This document shows positions 22,800 to 30,969 of a DNA stretch of 64,000 nt, piece after piece; the stretch's first letter is position 1; every line of letters starts with the position of its first letter. A program made the position numbers and the translations under genes. The stretch is from RPQJ01 sp963748985 (GTDB lineage Bacteria > Pseudomonadota > Gammaproteobacteria > Steroidobacterales > Steroidobacteraceae). The notes beneath the pieces were generated by a model, which saw nothing but the letters and a program-made list of their open reading frames with translations, did no database searches and was not told the DNA's origin. The DNA lies in NCBI GenBank assembly GCA_963748985.1, contig CAVVKQ010000004.1, forward strand, positions 56,169 through 120,168. The letters run 5' to 3'.

Positions 22800-23198
22800 T
22801 CAGCTTCCGCGCAGTCGAGCCAACAGTCCGCGCACCGAATCGGCGAGCGTGTCGAAGCGCAGGTCGGTCATTTCGCCGGCGTCGAAGAACGTCATGCGAC
22901 AGGGCAGGCAGCGGTCGAGGCGGATGTGCTGCTGCCCCGGCGCCTGGATCGTGTGCATCGACGCGCCACAACCCGGGCAAGGGACGTCGGATTTGTCGTT
23001 CCAGCGCCGGCCGTCGCGAGCCGCTCCGGGATCGATTTCGCGGGGATCGTGTTTCGGCCAGAGGAACCACTGACGCTGCAGGTCCGCAAGTGCGTCGTCA
23101 TTGCATGCAATGCCGTGGCAGTTTTCGCAGCGGTGGATCGTGGCCGAAAATCCCGCGGCGACGGCGTTCATCGAGGATCCGCACTTCGGGCATTGCAT
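22800..23198 (-). CDS. Double zinc-ribbon (zf-TFIIB-like) protein
   Basis: The 132-aa protein has two treble-cysteine zinc ribbons. The first has CPKC near residue 3 and CENCHGI near residue 24; the second has CPGC near residue 73 and CLPCRMTFFDAGEM near residue 97. The second matches the zf-TFIIB pattern with its following D-x-GE. Function is unknown; such proteins may bind nucleic acid or other proteins. It is divergent from fadH across 68 bases. Confidence 0.88.
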   Translation of the reverse strand: MQCPKCGSSMNAVAAGFSATIHRCENCHGIACNDDALADLQRQWFLWPKHDPREIDPGAARDGRRWNDKSDVPCPGCGASMHTIQAPGQQHIRLDRCLPCRMTFFDAGEMTDLRFDTLADSVRGLLARLRGS

Positions 23199-23266
23199 CG
23201 TGGAACCTCACCGGAGCGATCGAGTGACAGTACCACGGGGGACCGCGACAACTTAAGCTGCGGATC

Positions 23267-25312
23267 ATGAACTTGCCCTATCCGCACCTGCTCGCACCCC
23301 TCGACCTCGGCTTCGTCAAGCTGCGCAACCGCGTACTGATGGGCTCGATGCACACAGGACTCGAAGACGACCCGAAAAACTTCACGCGCCTGGAGGCCTA
23401 TTTTGCGGAGCGTGCGCGCGGTGGCGTCGGCCTGATCGTGACCGGCGGTTTTGCCCCGAATATCGAAGGCTGGGCTGCACCTTTCTCCGGCCGTCTCACG
23501 ACGCGCGCTGCCGCCGCACGGCACCGGCCGATCACGGCTGCCGTGCACGCCGAGGGCGGCCACATCGCGCTGCAGATCCTGCACACGGGCCGGTACGGCT
23601 ATCACCCGCTGGCCGTCGCACCCTCGCGCCTGAAGTCGCCGATCTCGCCATTCACTCCGCGGGCCTTGAGCGAGCGCGGGATCGAGCGCCAGGTCCGTGC
23701 CTTCGTGCGCTGCGCCTCGCTCGCGCGCGAAGCCGGCTACGACGGCGTCGAGATCATGGGATCCGAGGGCTACTTCATCAACCAGTTTATCGCGTTGCAG
23801 ACGAACCGGCGCACCGACAGCTGGGGCGGCAACTTCGAGAACCGGATCCGGTTGCCGATCGAAATCGTCTCGCGCACGCGCCAGGCCGTGGGCAAGGACT
23901 TCATTCTCGTCTACCGGTTGTCGATGCTGGACCTCGTGCCCGAGGGCAGCGACTGGAACGAGGTAGTACAACTGGCGCAGGCGATCGAACGCGCGGGCGC
24001 CACCATCATCAACACCGGCATTGGCTGGCACGAAGCCCGCGTGCCCACGATCGCAACGTCCGTGCCGCGTGCAGCGTTTGCGTGGGTGACGCGCAAGCTC
24101 AAGGGGCAGGTCAGCGTGCCGTTGTGCGCGACCAATCGCATCAATGCACCCGGCGTAGCCGAGCGGATTCTTGCGGACGGCGATGCCGACATGGTGTCGA
24201 TGGCACGTCCGCTGCTGGCAGACCCGGACTTCGTGAACAAGGCGGCAGCGGGACGCGCGGACGAGATCAACACGTGCATCGCCTGCAACCAGGCCTGCCT
24301 CGATCACGTGTTCCAGCGCAAGATTGCCTCGTGCCTGGTCAACCCGCGCGCCGGTCACGAAACGGAACTGCGCTACGAGCCGGCGCAGACGCGGAAGAGG
24401 TTCGCCGTCGTCGGTGCCGGCCCTGCCGGGCTGGCATGCGCCACCGTGCTCGCCGAGCGGGGCCATCAGGTCGATCTGCTCGATTCTGCCGCGGCAATCG
24501 GCGGCCAGTTCAACCTGGCGAAGCGCGTACCGGGCAAGGAAGAATTCGAGGAGACGCTGCGTTATTTCCGGCGTCGACTGCAGGTCACGGGCGTCAACGT
24601 GTGCCTGGGCGTGCGCGCCGACGTGCCGTTGCTGCGTGACGGCAAGTATGACGAAGTCGTGCTGGCGACCGGCGTGACACCACGCAATCCCGAAATTCCA
24701 GGCGCCGACGCGCACCGCGCCTCAGGGCGCGTGCTCGGGTATGCCGACGTACTGCTCGGCCGACACGAATGTGGACCGCGCGTCGCCGTGATCGGCGCGG
24801 GTGGCATCGGCTTCGACGTGGCCGAGTTCCTCGTCTCCGGAAAGCATTCGAGCGCGCTCGACCTCCCCGCGTGGCAGCGCGAATGGGGCGTGACCGATCC
24901 GGAAGTGGCGCGCAGCGGCCTGGCTGCGCCTGCCCCGGATTCGCCGGCACGCCACGTTTACCTGCTGCAGCGCAAGTCCACGCCGCCCGGGAAGGGCCTC
25001 GGCAAGACCACCGGCTGGATTCATCGGGCGGCGCTGCGCATGAAACGCGTCGAGATGATGGGCGGCGTGAACTACGAGGGCATCGACGAGCGGGGATTGC
25101 GGGTGAGCTTTGGCGAGGCCCGCACCCATCCCACGCTGCTCGAAGTCGACAACGTGGTGCTCTGCGCCGGACAGGAGCCGTTGTGCGACCTGTACGAGCC
25201 ACTGCAGAACGCGGGGGTCACCGCGCACAAGATCGGCGGCGCGGACGTTGCTGCCGAACTCGACGCCAAGCGCGCGATCGACCAGGGATCGCGGCTCGCA
25301 GCGCGGTTGTAG
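23267..25312 (+). CDS. fadH: 2,4-dienoyl-CoA reductase (NADPH)-type oxidoreductase
   Basis: The 681-aa protein (E. coli FadH 672) has an old-yellow-enzyme TIM barrel in residues 1-365. Next come the four cysteines for a 4Fe-4S cluster (C337, C340, C344, C356 in CIACNQAC and SCLVNP). An FAD/NAD(P)-binding half starts at VVGAGPAGLACA near 385. The active-site region GSEGYFINQF fits FadH. It would reduce the 2,4-double bonds left in beta-oxidation of unsaturated fatty acids, with electrons passing NADPH to FAD to 4Fe-4S to FMN. Related NADH:flavin oxidoreductases have the same layout, so the exact substrate is less sure. Confidence 0.9.
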   Translation: MNLPYPHLLAPLDLGFVKLRNRVLMGSMHTGLEDDPKNFTRLEAYFAERARGGVGLIVTGGFAPNIEGWAAPFSGRLTTRAAAARHRPITAAVHAEGGHIALQILHTGRYGYHPLAVAPSRLKSPISPFTPRALSERGIERQVRAFVRCASLAREAGYDGVEIMGSEGYFINQFIALQTNRRTDSWGGNFENRIRLPIEIVSRTRQAVGKDFILVYRLSMLDLVPEGSDWNEVVQLAQAIERAGATIINTGIGWHEARVPTIATSVPRAAFAWVTRKLKGQVSVPLCATNRINAPGVAERILADGDADMVSMARPLLADPDFVNKAAAGRADEINTCIACNQACLDHVFQRKIASCLVNPRAGHETELRYEPAQTRKRFAVVGAGPAGLACATVLAERGHQVDLLDSAAAIGGQFNLAKRVPGKEEFEETLRYFRRRLQVTGVNVCLGVRADVPLLRDGKYDEVVLATGVTPRNPEIPGADAHRASGRVLGYADVLLGRHECGPRVAVIGAGGIGFDVAEFLVSGKHSSALDLPAWQREWGVTDPEVARSGLAAPAPDSPARHVYLLQRKSTPPGKGLGKTTGWIHRAALRMKRVEMMGGVNYEGIDERGLRVSFGEARTHPTLLEVDNVVLCAGQEPLCDLYEPLQNAGVTAHKIGGADVAAELDAKRAIDQGSRLAARL

Positions 25313-25368
25313 GGAAATAGGGGACGCTCACCTATTTTCCGAAAATAGGTGAGCGTCCCCTATTTCCC
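25312..25368. repeat. REP-like palindrome between convergent genes
   Basis: Perfect 27-bp arms (25312-25338 and 25342-25368) surround the 3-base loop CCG. The core GGGGACGCTCACC is shared with the palindrome inside uvrA. It fills almost all of the gap between fadH and the response-regulator gene and could terminate both. No transposase of the REP-associated type is in the window. Confidence 0.88.
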
Positions 25369-25380
25369 CTATTTCCTCGG

Positions 25381-26220
25381 TCAGGCGCGGTAGGCGCGTG
25401 GCGCCACGCCGGACCGGTCGAGCAGCATCTCCACCTTGTCGCGGAAGCTGCGGCTCAACTTCACTTCCTGTCCGGACTGCAGCTTGAGAAAGCACTCGCC
25501 ATTGAGGTGCGGTCGCAGCGAACGCACGCGGGCGAGGTTGACGATCGTTGAGCGGTGCACGCGCTGGAAAACCTGCGGATCGAGCATTTCCTCGAGCTCC
25601 TTCATCGTGGCGCGCAACACGTGCGTCTGGCCGTCCGCGTGCAGGCACATGTAGTCGCCCGCGGCGTCGATCCAGTCGATGGTGGTCACGTCGAGACGGA
25701 TCGTCTCGCGGCCCGACCGGATCGGCAGCATCTTCGCGTAGCGCCGCGCGTCGGCAGCACCGGCCCGGTCGGCGTTCTCCGGCGAGATCTCGCCATTGCC
25801 CTGCACGTCGGCGAGCAGCGCCATCAGTTGCTCGCGCTGCGCGATCGCCTGCTGCTGCTGCCACTGCGCGCGAACACGATCGAGGGCGGCGGCAAGGCGC
25901 GTGTCGTCCACGGGCTTGAGCAGGTAGTCGAGGGCGTGGGCTTCGAAAGCGTTGATCGCATAACGGTCGAACGCGGTCACGAACACGACCATCGGCATGC
26001 TCTCCTGCGGCACCTGCGCGACCACTTCCAGCCCCGACAGGCCCGGCATCTGGATGTCGAGGAACATCAGGTCCGGGTCTTCCTCGGCGATGGCGGCGAT
26101 CGCTTCACGGCCGTTGGCGCACTGACGCACGATGGTGATGTCGGCCGCGTCCCGCAGGCGCAACTCGAGGCCGCGCCGCGCCAGGGGTTCGTCGTCCACG
26201 ATCAGCGTTCGGATGGTCAT
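25381..26220 (-). CDS. LytTR-family response regulator (AlgR-like)
   Basis: The 279-aa protein has an N-terminal receiver with Asp9/Asp10, phospho-acceptor Asp55 in LMFLDIQMPG, the Thr in FVTAFD and LLKPVD. A linker of about 45 residues follows, then a C-terminal LytTR DNA-binding domain (about residues 165-270) with IDWIDAAGDYMCLH and VHRSTIVNL. Members bind pairs of short direct repeats and control envelope or virulence traits; the regulon here is unknown. Its ATG overlaps the kinase TGA by four bases. Confidence 0.93.
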   Translation of the reverse strand: MTIRTLIVDDEPLARRGLELRLRDAADITIVRQCANGREAIAAIAEEDPDLMFLDIQMPGLSGLEVVAQVPQESMPMVVFVTAFDRYAINAFEAHALDYLLKPVDDTRLAAALDRVRAQWQQQQAIAQREQLMALLADVQGNGEISPENADRAGAADARRYAKMLPIRSGRETIRLDVTTIDWIDAAGDYMCLHADGQTHVLRATMKELEEMLDPQVFQRVHRSTIVNLARVRSLRPHLNGECFLKLQSGQEVKLSRSFRDKVEMLLDRSGVAPRAYRA

Positions 26221-27290
26221 GTCGGTTGCGTCGCCCGTTCGAATGGCATCGTGATCTCGAGCCGGAGACCCGGCCTGGAAAAGCGCACGGCGAGCTTCTG
26301 CCGGTCCCCATAGAGGACGGCGAGCCGCTCGCGCGTGTTGCGGAAACCTACGCCACGGCCGGCACCGAGTTCAACACCCACCGGCAGGCCCGGACCGTCG
26401 TCCTGCACGACGAGCCGCAGCTTGCCCTGCTCTTCGCGCGCTTCGATGCGAAGCCGGCCGCCTTCTTCGCGCGGCGCGACCGCGTACTTGAGAGAATTCT
26501 CGACCAATGGCTGCAGCACGAGCGACGGCACCAGGGCCTGCGTCACGCTCTCGTCGATATCGTAGTCGAGTTTCAGGCGGTCGCCGAACCGCAACTGCTC
26601 GATGCCCAGGTAGAGGTTCAGCGCGTCGAGTTCCTGCCGCAGCGTGACCTTCTTCATCGGATCCTGGTCGAGCGTGTACCGCAGGAAGTCCGACAGCCGT
26701 CCGACGGCCTGGTTGGCGATCTTGCCCTGGTTGTCGAGGATCAGCGTCGAGATGGCGTTCAGCGTGTTGAAAAGAAAGTGCGGATTCAGCTGGTACCGCA
26801 GCATCTTCACCTGGGCCTCCTGCGCGAGCGCGGAGGCACGCAGCATCGATTCGCGCTGCTCCTGCAGGGCCTCGTAATACTTGATGCCGAAGTACAGGCC
26901 CGACCAGCACAGCAACAGGTAGGTCGAGCTGAGAGTACCGACGAAGATGCCGTACCACGGTTCACCGGCCATCGACTCCGTTTCGACCCAGCGCAGGTAC
27001 GACGAGTTGATGACGACGCGCCAGCCGAGCGCGACGACCCAGGCTGCGAGCAGCACGGCGGGGGCGACGATCGCGAACCGCTGTCCCCAGAGGCGCCGAT
27101 AGAGGTAGCGCAGCGGCGCGGAGAGCAGGAAACCGCCGGCAGCCGCCGCGAGCACGACCTTGATGTAGGACGTCGGCTTCTCATAGAGCAGCGCACCCAG
27201 GTACTGGGTGATCAGGTACGCGCTCCAGCCAAGCGTGTGCAGCGCCCAGAAGAGCAGGTCGCGGTTGCGGCGGAGGTCGTCGAGAGTCAC
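26217..27290 (-). CDS. LytS/YehU-family sensor histidine kinase
   Basis: The 357-aa protein has four predicted membrane helices (about 12-35, 43-62, 72-93, 115-135) without a large periplasmic sensor. A short coiled coil leads to the His_kinase domain with NPHFLFNTLNAI (phospho-acceptor His171) and an ATP-binding region with LVENSLKYA and DDGPGLP. It is the cognate partner of the LytTR regulator encoded immediately downstream with overlapping start and stop. The stimulus is unknown; the membrane domain is like that of AlgZ/FimS. Confidence 0.93.
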   Translation of the reverse strand: MTLDDLRRNRDLLFWALHTLGWSAYLITQYLGALLYEKPTSYIKVVLAAAAGGFLLSAPLRYLYRRLWGQRFAIVAPAVLLAAWVVALGWRVVINSSYLRWVETESMAGEPWYGIFVGTLSSTYLLLCWSGLYFGIKYYEALQEQRESMLRASALAQEAQVKMLRYQLNPHFLFNTLNAISTLILDNQGKIANQAVGRLSDFLRYTLDQDPMKKVTLRQELDALNLYLGIEQLRFGDRLKLDYDIDESVTQALVPSLVLQPLVENSLKYAVAPREEGGRLRIEAREEQGKLRLVVQDDGPGLPVGVELGAGRGVGFRNTRERLAVLYGDRQKLAVRFSRPGLRLEITMPFERATQPT

Positions 27291-27362
27291 CGCGGGAGCT
27301 TAGCGGGGCGGCCCCGGCCCCGGTAACGATTCGTCGCACGCCGGGCACCGTTCGTCCTGCCG

Positions 27363-27833
27363 TCACTGCGCAAACCCGGTGACGTAGGCCGCGCAGCCAG
27401 CTTCGAAGGCCGGCCCCGCCCCCGGGCAAAGGCAGGTGTCGTCAAGCTCGTTTTCGCGTGCCCATTCGAAGCCGGCCTGCTCCGGAGTGACGGCCTCCTC
27501 CGTGAAGGCGCGACATCCCTCCACGAACCCCGGGTCGTTCCGCGAGGTACAGGCAAGGGCGTCGGCGATCCCATTGCGTTCGGCCCAGTCGAACCCGGCC
27601 TTGTGCGAGTTGCAGCGATCGTCGAGGCAGGCGTAGCCCAGGAAACCGCGCGGGGCGTACGACTCGCGTGCGGACTCATGGACGCACACCGGTGCCGCCC
27701 TGGAGGAGGAGCCGAGGGCCACCGCGACGGACGGAGCCGCGTGCAGGCGGGTTGCAGCGATGACGAGCAGCGCGACGAGGGCTCTCCGACCCTGCAATCC
27801 CCACCGAGGCCTTCGCGTCGACCCAGTCTTCAT
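27363..27833 (-). CDS. Secreted cysteine-rich protein with an internal repeat
   Basis: The 156-aa protein has a basic N-terminus and a hydrophobic segment ending in ATRLHAAP, a likely signal peptide cut near residue 33. The mature part holds an imperfect duplication: GFDWAERNGI...CTSRNDPGFVEGCRAF and GFEWARENEL...CLCPGAGPAFEAGCAAY. Each copy ends in a G-F/A-x-E-G-C type cysteine, and seven or more cysteines suggest disulfides outside the cytoplasm. A GGGAGG ribosome site supports the start. No family is recognised. Confidence 0.75.
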   Translation of the reverse strand: MKTGSTRRPRWGLQGRRALVALLVIAATRLHAAPSVAVALGSSSRAAPVCVHESARESYAPRGFLGYACLDDRCNSHKAGFDWAERNGIADALACTSRNDPGFVEGCRAFTEEAVTPEQAGFEWARENELDDTCLCPGAGPAFEAGCAAYVTGFAQ

Positions 27834-28048
27834 GCGCGTACCCTCCCGGCCTTCCCAGGCCCGACGGGTCCTACGCTAACGCCGCTGGTGGTACGTGCCG
27901 CGTCGAATATGCACGCGGTTCCGGCAGATTTTGCGCGGGCGCACAATGGCGCGCCCGACCGTCGAGGAAGATCTTTCATGCCCCGTGCCCGTCACAACGT
28001 CGACAACTCGCAGGGCCTGGCATTGCTGCAATGCGCGGCGGACTGACG

Positions 28049-28624
28049 ATGCGACCGGGAACACTCGCGTGGCTGGGCCGCTTCCTGGCAGTAGCCGCTG
28101 GATTGATTGCGCCCTTCAGTCAGGCCGAAGTAGTCAACAACCATGCGGTACTGGCAGGTGTCGTCGTGGGGGTGATCGATGGCGACACCGCCGACGTGCG
28201 ACTCGACTCCGGGATGATCCGCGTCCGCTTCCACGCGATTGACGCGCCGGAATCCGGCCAGCCGCACGGCAAGGCCGCCAAGGCAGCGCTTTCGGACCTG
28301 ATCTACGGCAAAGCCGTCGAGGTGGAACCGTTCGAGCAGGACCGCTACGACCGGCTGGTCGCGCGCGTGTGGCTCGATGGACTGGACGTGAACGCGGCGA
28401 TGATCAAGTCCGGCAATGCCTGGACGTACCGCCGCTATGCCGACGACCCCGCGTACTGCACTTACGAGCAGGCGGCCCGGGATCTCGGGCGCGGCCTCTG
28501 GCGGCTACTGGCCAACCAGCGCGTTGCGCCGTGGGAATGGCGGCAACGCAAGTCGCGCGCGGGGCACTTCACCGACTATTCGCAGGAGACCGTCGCCGCG
28601 TGCGTTGCAGCGCTCGGTCGGTGA
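28049..28624 (+). CDS. Secreted thermonuclease-like (SNase) protein
   Basis: The 191-aa protein has a signal peptide (cleavage near QAEVV) and a staphylococcal-nuclease fold: VIDGDTADVRL, VRFHAIDAPE, DRYDRLVARVWL and the late GLW motif. The acidic and arginine residues that bind Ca2+ and the phosphate in this family (D in GDT, R in VRF, E in APE, R in DRLVAR) are present. An in-frame ATG at 28031 is an alternative start. It is probably an exported nuclease. Confidence 0.88.
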   Translation: MRPGTLAWLGRFLAVAAGLIAPFSQAEVVNNHAVLAGVVVGVIDGDTADVRLDSGMIRVRFHAIDAPESGQPHGKAAKAALSDLIYGKAVEVEPFEQDRYDRLVARVWLDGLDVNAAMIKSGNAWTYRRYADDPAYCTYEQAARDLGRGLWRLLANQRVAPWEWRQRKSRAGHFTDYSQETVAACVAALGR

Positions 28625-28636
28625 GCCGACGCGGTC

Positions 28637-29488
28637 TCAAGTCCTGGGCTTGAACGCTACTGCCATGATTTCCGGCGTGAATCCTGCCAGTGGACGGCCT
28701 GGCTCGGTTGCATGGCGATACAGGGCAGCGGAATAGACGCCCTGCATGGTCGCCTGCAGCGCCGACAGCACAACGAGGGCGACGATCGCCAGCAGCACCG
28801 TGACAGGGATCATGAACTGCAGCCCGGCGTTGATCGCCAGCAGGATGAGCCCACCACCGGCCAGCAACACGACGAGGTACGCGGCGACGAAGGCCAGCCC
28901 CAGGCCGACCGTGCCGATCAGGTTCTCGCCCCACGTCTTACGCAACAGGGCAGCACTCTCCTTGACCGCGTCGATCGGGCCCACGTCGCGCGTCACGAGC
29001 ACCGGCACGACGAGGAACGTCGCGAGCGTCCACGTAACGCCGATCAACTTGATGACGAAACGGCCGACCCAGCCGACGCGCTGCTCCAATGCCTGCAGCA
29101 GCAGGCCGACCGTGGCGGCGATGACGGCATAGCCGAAAATGCGGCCGACCCGCGACCTGGCGATCGCGAGCCCGTCGCGGAGTGTCGGGTTGCCGCCGTC
29201 CATGCGGATCATCGCGGCGCCGACCAGTGCGGTATTGAAGAAAATCGCGACGAAATAGGCGAGCACATAGAAGACGAACGCCACGAGGGCGAAGCCGGCG
29301 GGGGGATCCCCTGTGGCGGCCGCGGCATCGAAGGCGCCAAGCGCCACCGCGGGGGCAACGAAGCTGCCGACCAGCAGCATCAACGCCAGGACCGAGAGCA
29401 CTGGAAGCCAGAGAAGTTCTTTGTCCGCCTGGACGACGGACCAGGATGCCCTGGCCAGCGCCAGACTGCGTGCGAAACGACCTGCCAT
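28637..29488 (-). CDS. DUF6159-like polytopic membrane protein
   Basis: The 283-aa protein has about six long hydrophobic helices in a glycerophosphoryl-diester-phosphodiesterase-membrane-like or DUF6159 pattern, with RSRVGRIFGYAVIAATVG and VTRDVGPIDAVKESAALLRKTWG-type segments. The ATG at 29488 follows GAGGG at normal spacing; an upstream in-frame codon would add 21 polar residues. No function is known. It converges on the nuclease gene with 12 bases between stops. Confidence 0.82.
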   Translation of the reverse strand: MAGRFARSLALARASWSVVQADKELLWLPVLSVLALMLLVGSFVAPAVALGAFDAAAATGDPPAGFALVAFVFYVLAYFVAIFFNTALVGAAMIRMDGGNPTLRDGLAIARSRVGRIFGYAVIAATVGLLLQALEQRVGWVGRFVIKLIGVTWTLATFLVVPVLVTRDVGPIDAVKESAALLRKTWGENLIGTVGLGLAFVAAYLVVLLAGGGLILLAINAGLQFMIPVTVLLAIVALVVLSALQATMQGVYSAALYRHATEPGRPLAGFTPEIMAVAFKPRT

Positions 29489-29575
29489 GACATCGCCCTC
29501 GTCTTTCTGCGTGCGGGAACGCTTGTAGCCGCTGCGCGCCCTGCAGCGCAAGGGGAGGCAGGTGTGACTGCGGGA

Positions 29576-29773
29576 TCAGACGTGCTTGACGCCGCCGATG
29601 CGTACGCGGGGAGCGACTACCGCCTTGGGTAACATGGGCCTGCGCGCTCGTGCCGTCGCCAAGGCCGTGTGTAAAGCACGCTCGACGATGTTGAGCAGCG
29701 CGAGCGCCATCAGCATGAAGGCAATGACGTCGAGGCCAAGCAATTGGACGGTCTCCATCCAGGACATTTCCAT
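29576..29773 (-). CDS. Small single-helix membrane protein
   Basis: The 65-aa protein has one hydrophobic helix (about residues 8-28) and a basic C-terminal half with many Arg and Val. A strong GGAGGAG ribosome site six bases before the ATG argues that it is translated, although no family is recognised. It may belong to the same transcript as the DUF6159-like gene that starts 87 bases downstream. Confidence 0.55.
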   Translation of the reverse strand: MEMSWMETVQLLGLDVIAFMLMALALLNIVERALHTALATARARRPMLPKAVVAPRVRIGGVKHV

Positions 29774-30035
29774 GATCGTCTCCTCCGTCGGTGCCTGGCG
29801 TGCCGCCTGGCGGTCATCGGGCCGTGCAGTTCGCGGGTTGGGTCTCCTGCAACGGCGCGCCGGAACATCGACTTGGGGAGATCCTAAACCAGTTTTGCTG
29901 CTATGCAGCAGAACCAGCTCTCACTTTTCGCGTCAGCGCTTGGGCTGCCTACGTAACACGAGCAACCGAATAGTGGTTAATCGATAGGGAACAGGCCCTA
30001 CCTGGCGGTCGCCGGACGCGATACGGAAACAGGAA
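29774..30035. other. Gene-free gap
   Basis: No gene is seen. The stretch holds a small hairpin, TGCTGC/GCAGCA (29896-29910), and is less GC-rich around 29930-29990 than its surroundings. It probably contains the promoter of the small membrane-protein gene on the minus strand, but no clear -35/-10 pair was identified. Confidence 0.4.
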
Positions 30036-30052
30036 GGCCGGCATGGCCGGCC
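30036..30052 (-). terminator. Hairpin terminator for the 30094-30489 gene
   Basis: GGCCGGC (30036-30042) and GCCGGCC (30046-30052) pair around a 3-base loop. On the minus strand the stem is followed by TTCCTGTTT, a T-rich tail. It lies 42 bases after the minus-strand stop codon, with the heptamer repeat between them. Confidence 0.6.
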
Positions 30053-30059
30053 CTCTGAC

Positions 30060-30080
30060 TGACCCCTAACCCCTAACCCC
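30060..30080. repeat. TAACCCC heptamer array (3 units)
   Basis: TGACCCC and two TAACCCC units are in phase. On the minus strand this is the GGGGTTA family found at four other loci. It lies between the stop codon of the gene at 30094 and its hairpin. Confidence 0.75.
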
Positions 30081-30093
30081 TAGCCACTTCCCC

Positions 30094-30489
30094 TCAGGGG
30101 AACTGGATCTTTCCACGAGGCGGCGTGCCCTGACCCAAAGCGGCGGCGGCTCCCGCGTCCGGAATCACGATCGACGATGCCTGCTGCCGGCGCATCTCCT
30201 GCAGTTCCTGCATGGTCTCGTCGAAAGCGATCTTGGCGCCTTCGGCAAAGCCTGCGCAGGCTGCGGCCAGGTTCGTGGCGGGAATTTCGAACGACAGCGG
30301 CAACACGCCGGCCGGCGTCATGATCTGTGCCTGGCCCACGTAAACGGATGCGCGCGCCGGATCGGTCGAGCCGTCGGACTTCACCGGCGTCATCACGCGG
30401 ATCGTGCCGACCTTGCGGTCGGAATAGGTGTCCTCGCGATAGAGGTCGTTGACGTCCATGCGGGGATCGGGTGCGTTCGGGCCAGCCAT
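30094..30489 (-). CDS. Conserved-looking cytoplasmic protein, unknown function
   Basis: The 131-aa soluble protein has DLYREDTYSDRKVGTIRVM near the N-terminus, a middle segment FEIPATNLAAACAGFAEGAK and an alpha-helical Q/E-rich stretch (MQELQEMRRQQ). A GAGGA ribosome site lies seven bases before the ATG. No domain is recognised; it is possibly co-transcribed with the small membrane-protein gene 60 bases upstream. Confidence 0.75.
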   Translation of the reverse strand: MAGPNAPDPRMDVNDLYREDTYSDRKVGTIRVMTPVKSDGSTDPARASVYVGQAQIMTPAGVLPLSFEIPATNLAAACAGFAEGAKIAFDETMQELQEMRRQQASSIVIPDAGAAAALGQGTPPRGKIQFP

Positions 30490-30549
30490 GTCTGCGTCCT
30501 CGGAGTGTGTTCGTGCCGCACGACGCGCGGCGAATGCCGGCGCACGTTA

Positions 30550-30771
30550 TCAGAATTTCGCGTTGCCTTGGCCGTCCCCCGGTTCGCCCGCAGGGTCGAT
30601 CCAGCGGCCCTCGCGCGGCCACGGCGACAGCGCCAGGTAATAGAACAGGATCAGGTTCACGAGCGGGATCGACGCCATGATCGCGAGCCAGGGTGGAAAG
30701 CCCATGCGCGGCAGGATCTTCCAGAATGCGACGAGTTGCAGCAGCGAGAGAATCAGAAAAGCGCGGATCAT
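30550..30771 (-). CDS. Small two-helix membrane protein
   Basis: The 73-aa protein has two hydrophobic helices (about residues 2-16 and 26-48) joined by a short loop with RMGFPPW. It ends in a polar tail with WIDPAGEPGDGQG. GGAG six bases before the ATG supports the start. It looks like a conserved small inner-membrane protein of unknown role. Confidence 0.65.
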   Translation of the reverse strand: MIRAFLILSLLQLVAFWKILPRMGFPPWLAIMASIPLVNLILFYYLALSPWPREGRWIDPAGEPGDGQGNAKF

Positions 30772-30928
30772 GCGGCACTCCAGCGGCGGGCGGCGCCGGC
30801 GACGGCCGGAATGATATCCCGTACGGATGCCACGCGAGTCGGCCGCTGTGCCGGTCCGAAACGCTCCACGCCATCCGCCGTGCTGTACGACGCGGCCGCG
30901 TGCCGCGGCACAGCGAAAAGAGTTAACT

Positions 30929-30946
30929 TGTCAGTACCCTATGACA
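30929..30946. promoter_or_regulatory. Inverted repeat upstream of ftcD
   Basis: TGTCA (30929-30933) and TGACA (30942-30946) form a short dyad with an 8-base spacer, 23 bases before the ftcD start. The position suits a repressor site for the histidine-use genes. It does not clearly match the known HutC consensus, so this is only a candidate. Confidence 0.2.
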
Positions 30947-30969
30947 GCACAAGCGCTGCGGAGCCGGAC

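Noticed and set aside
30929..30946. Firm HutC operator before ftcD
   Set aside because: The dyad is only 5 bp per arm and does not match the known HutC consensus, so it is listed only as a weak candidate.
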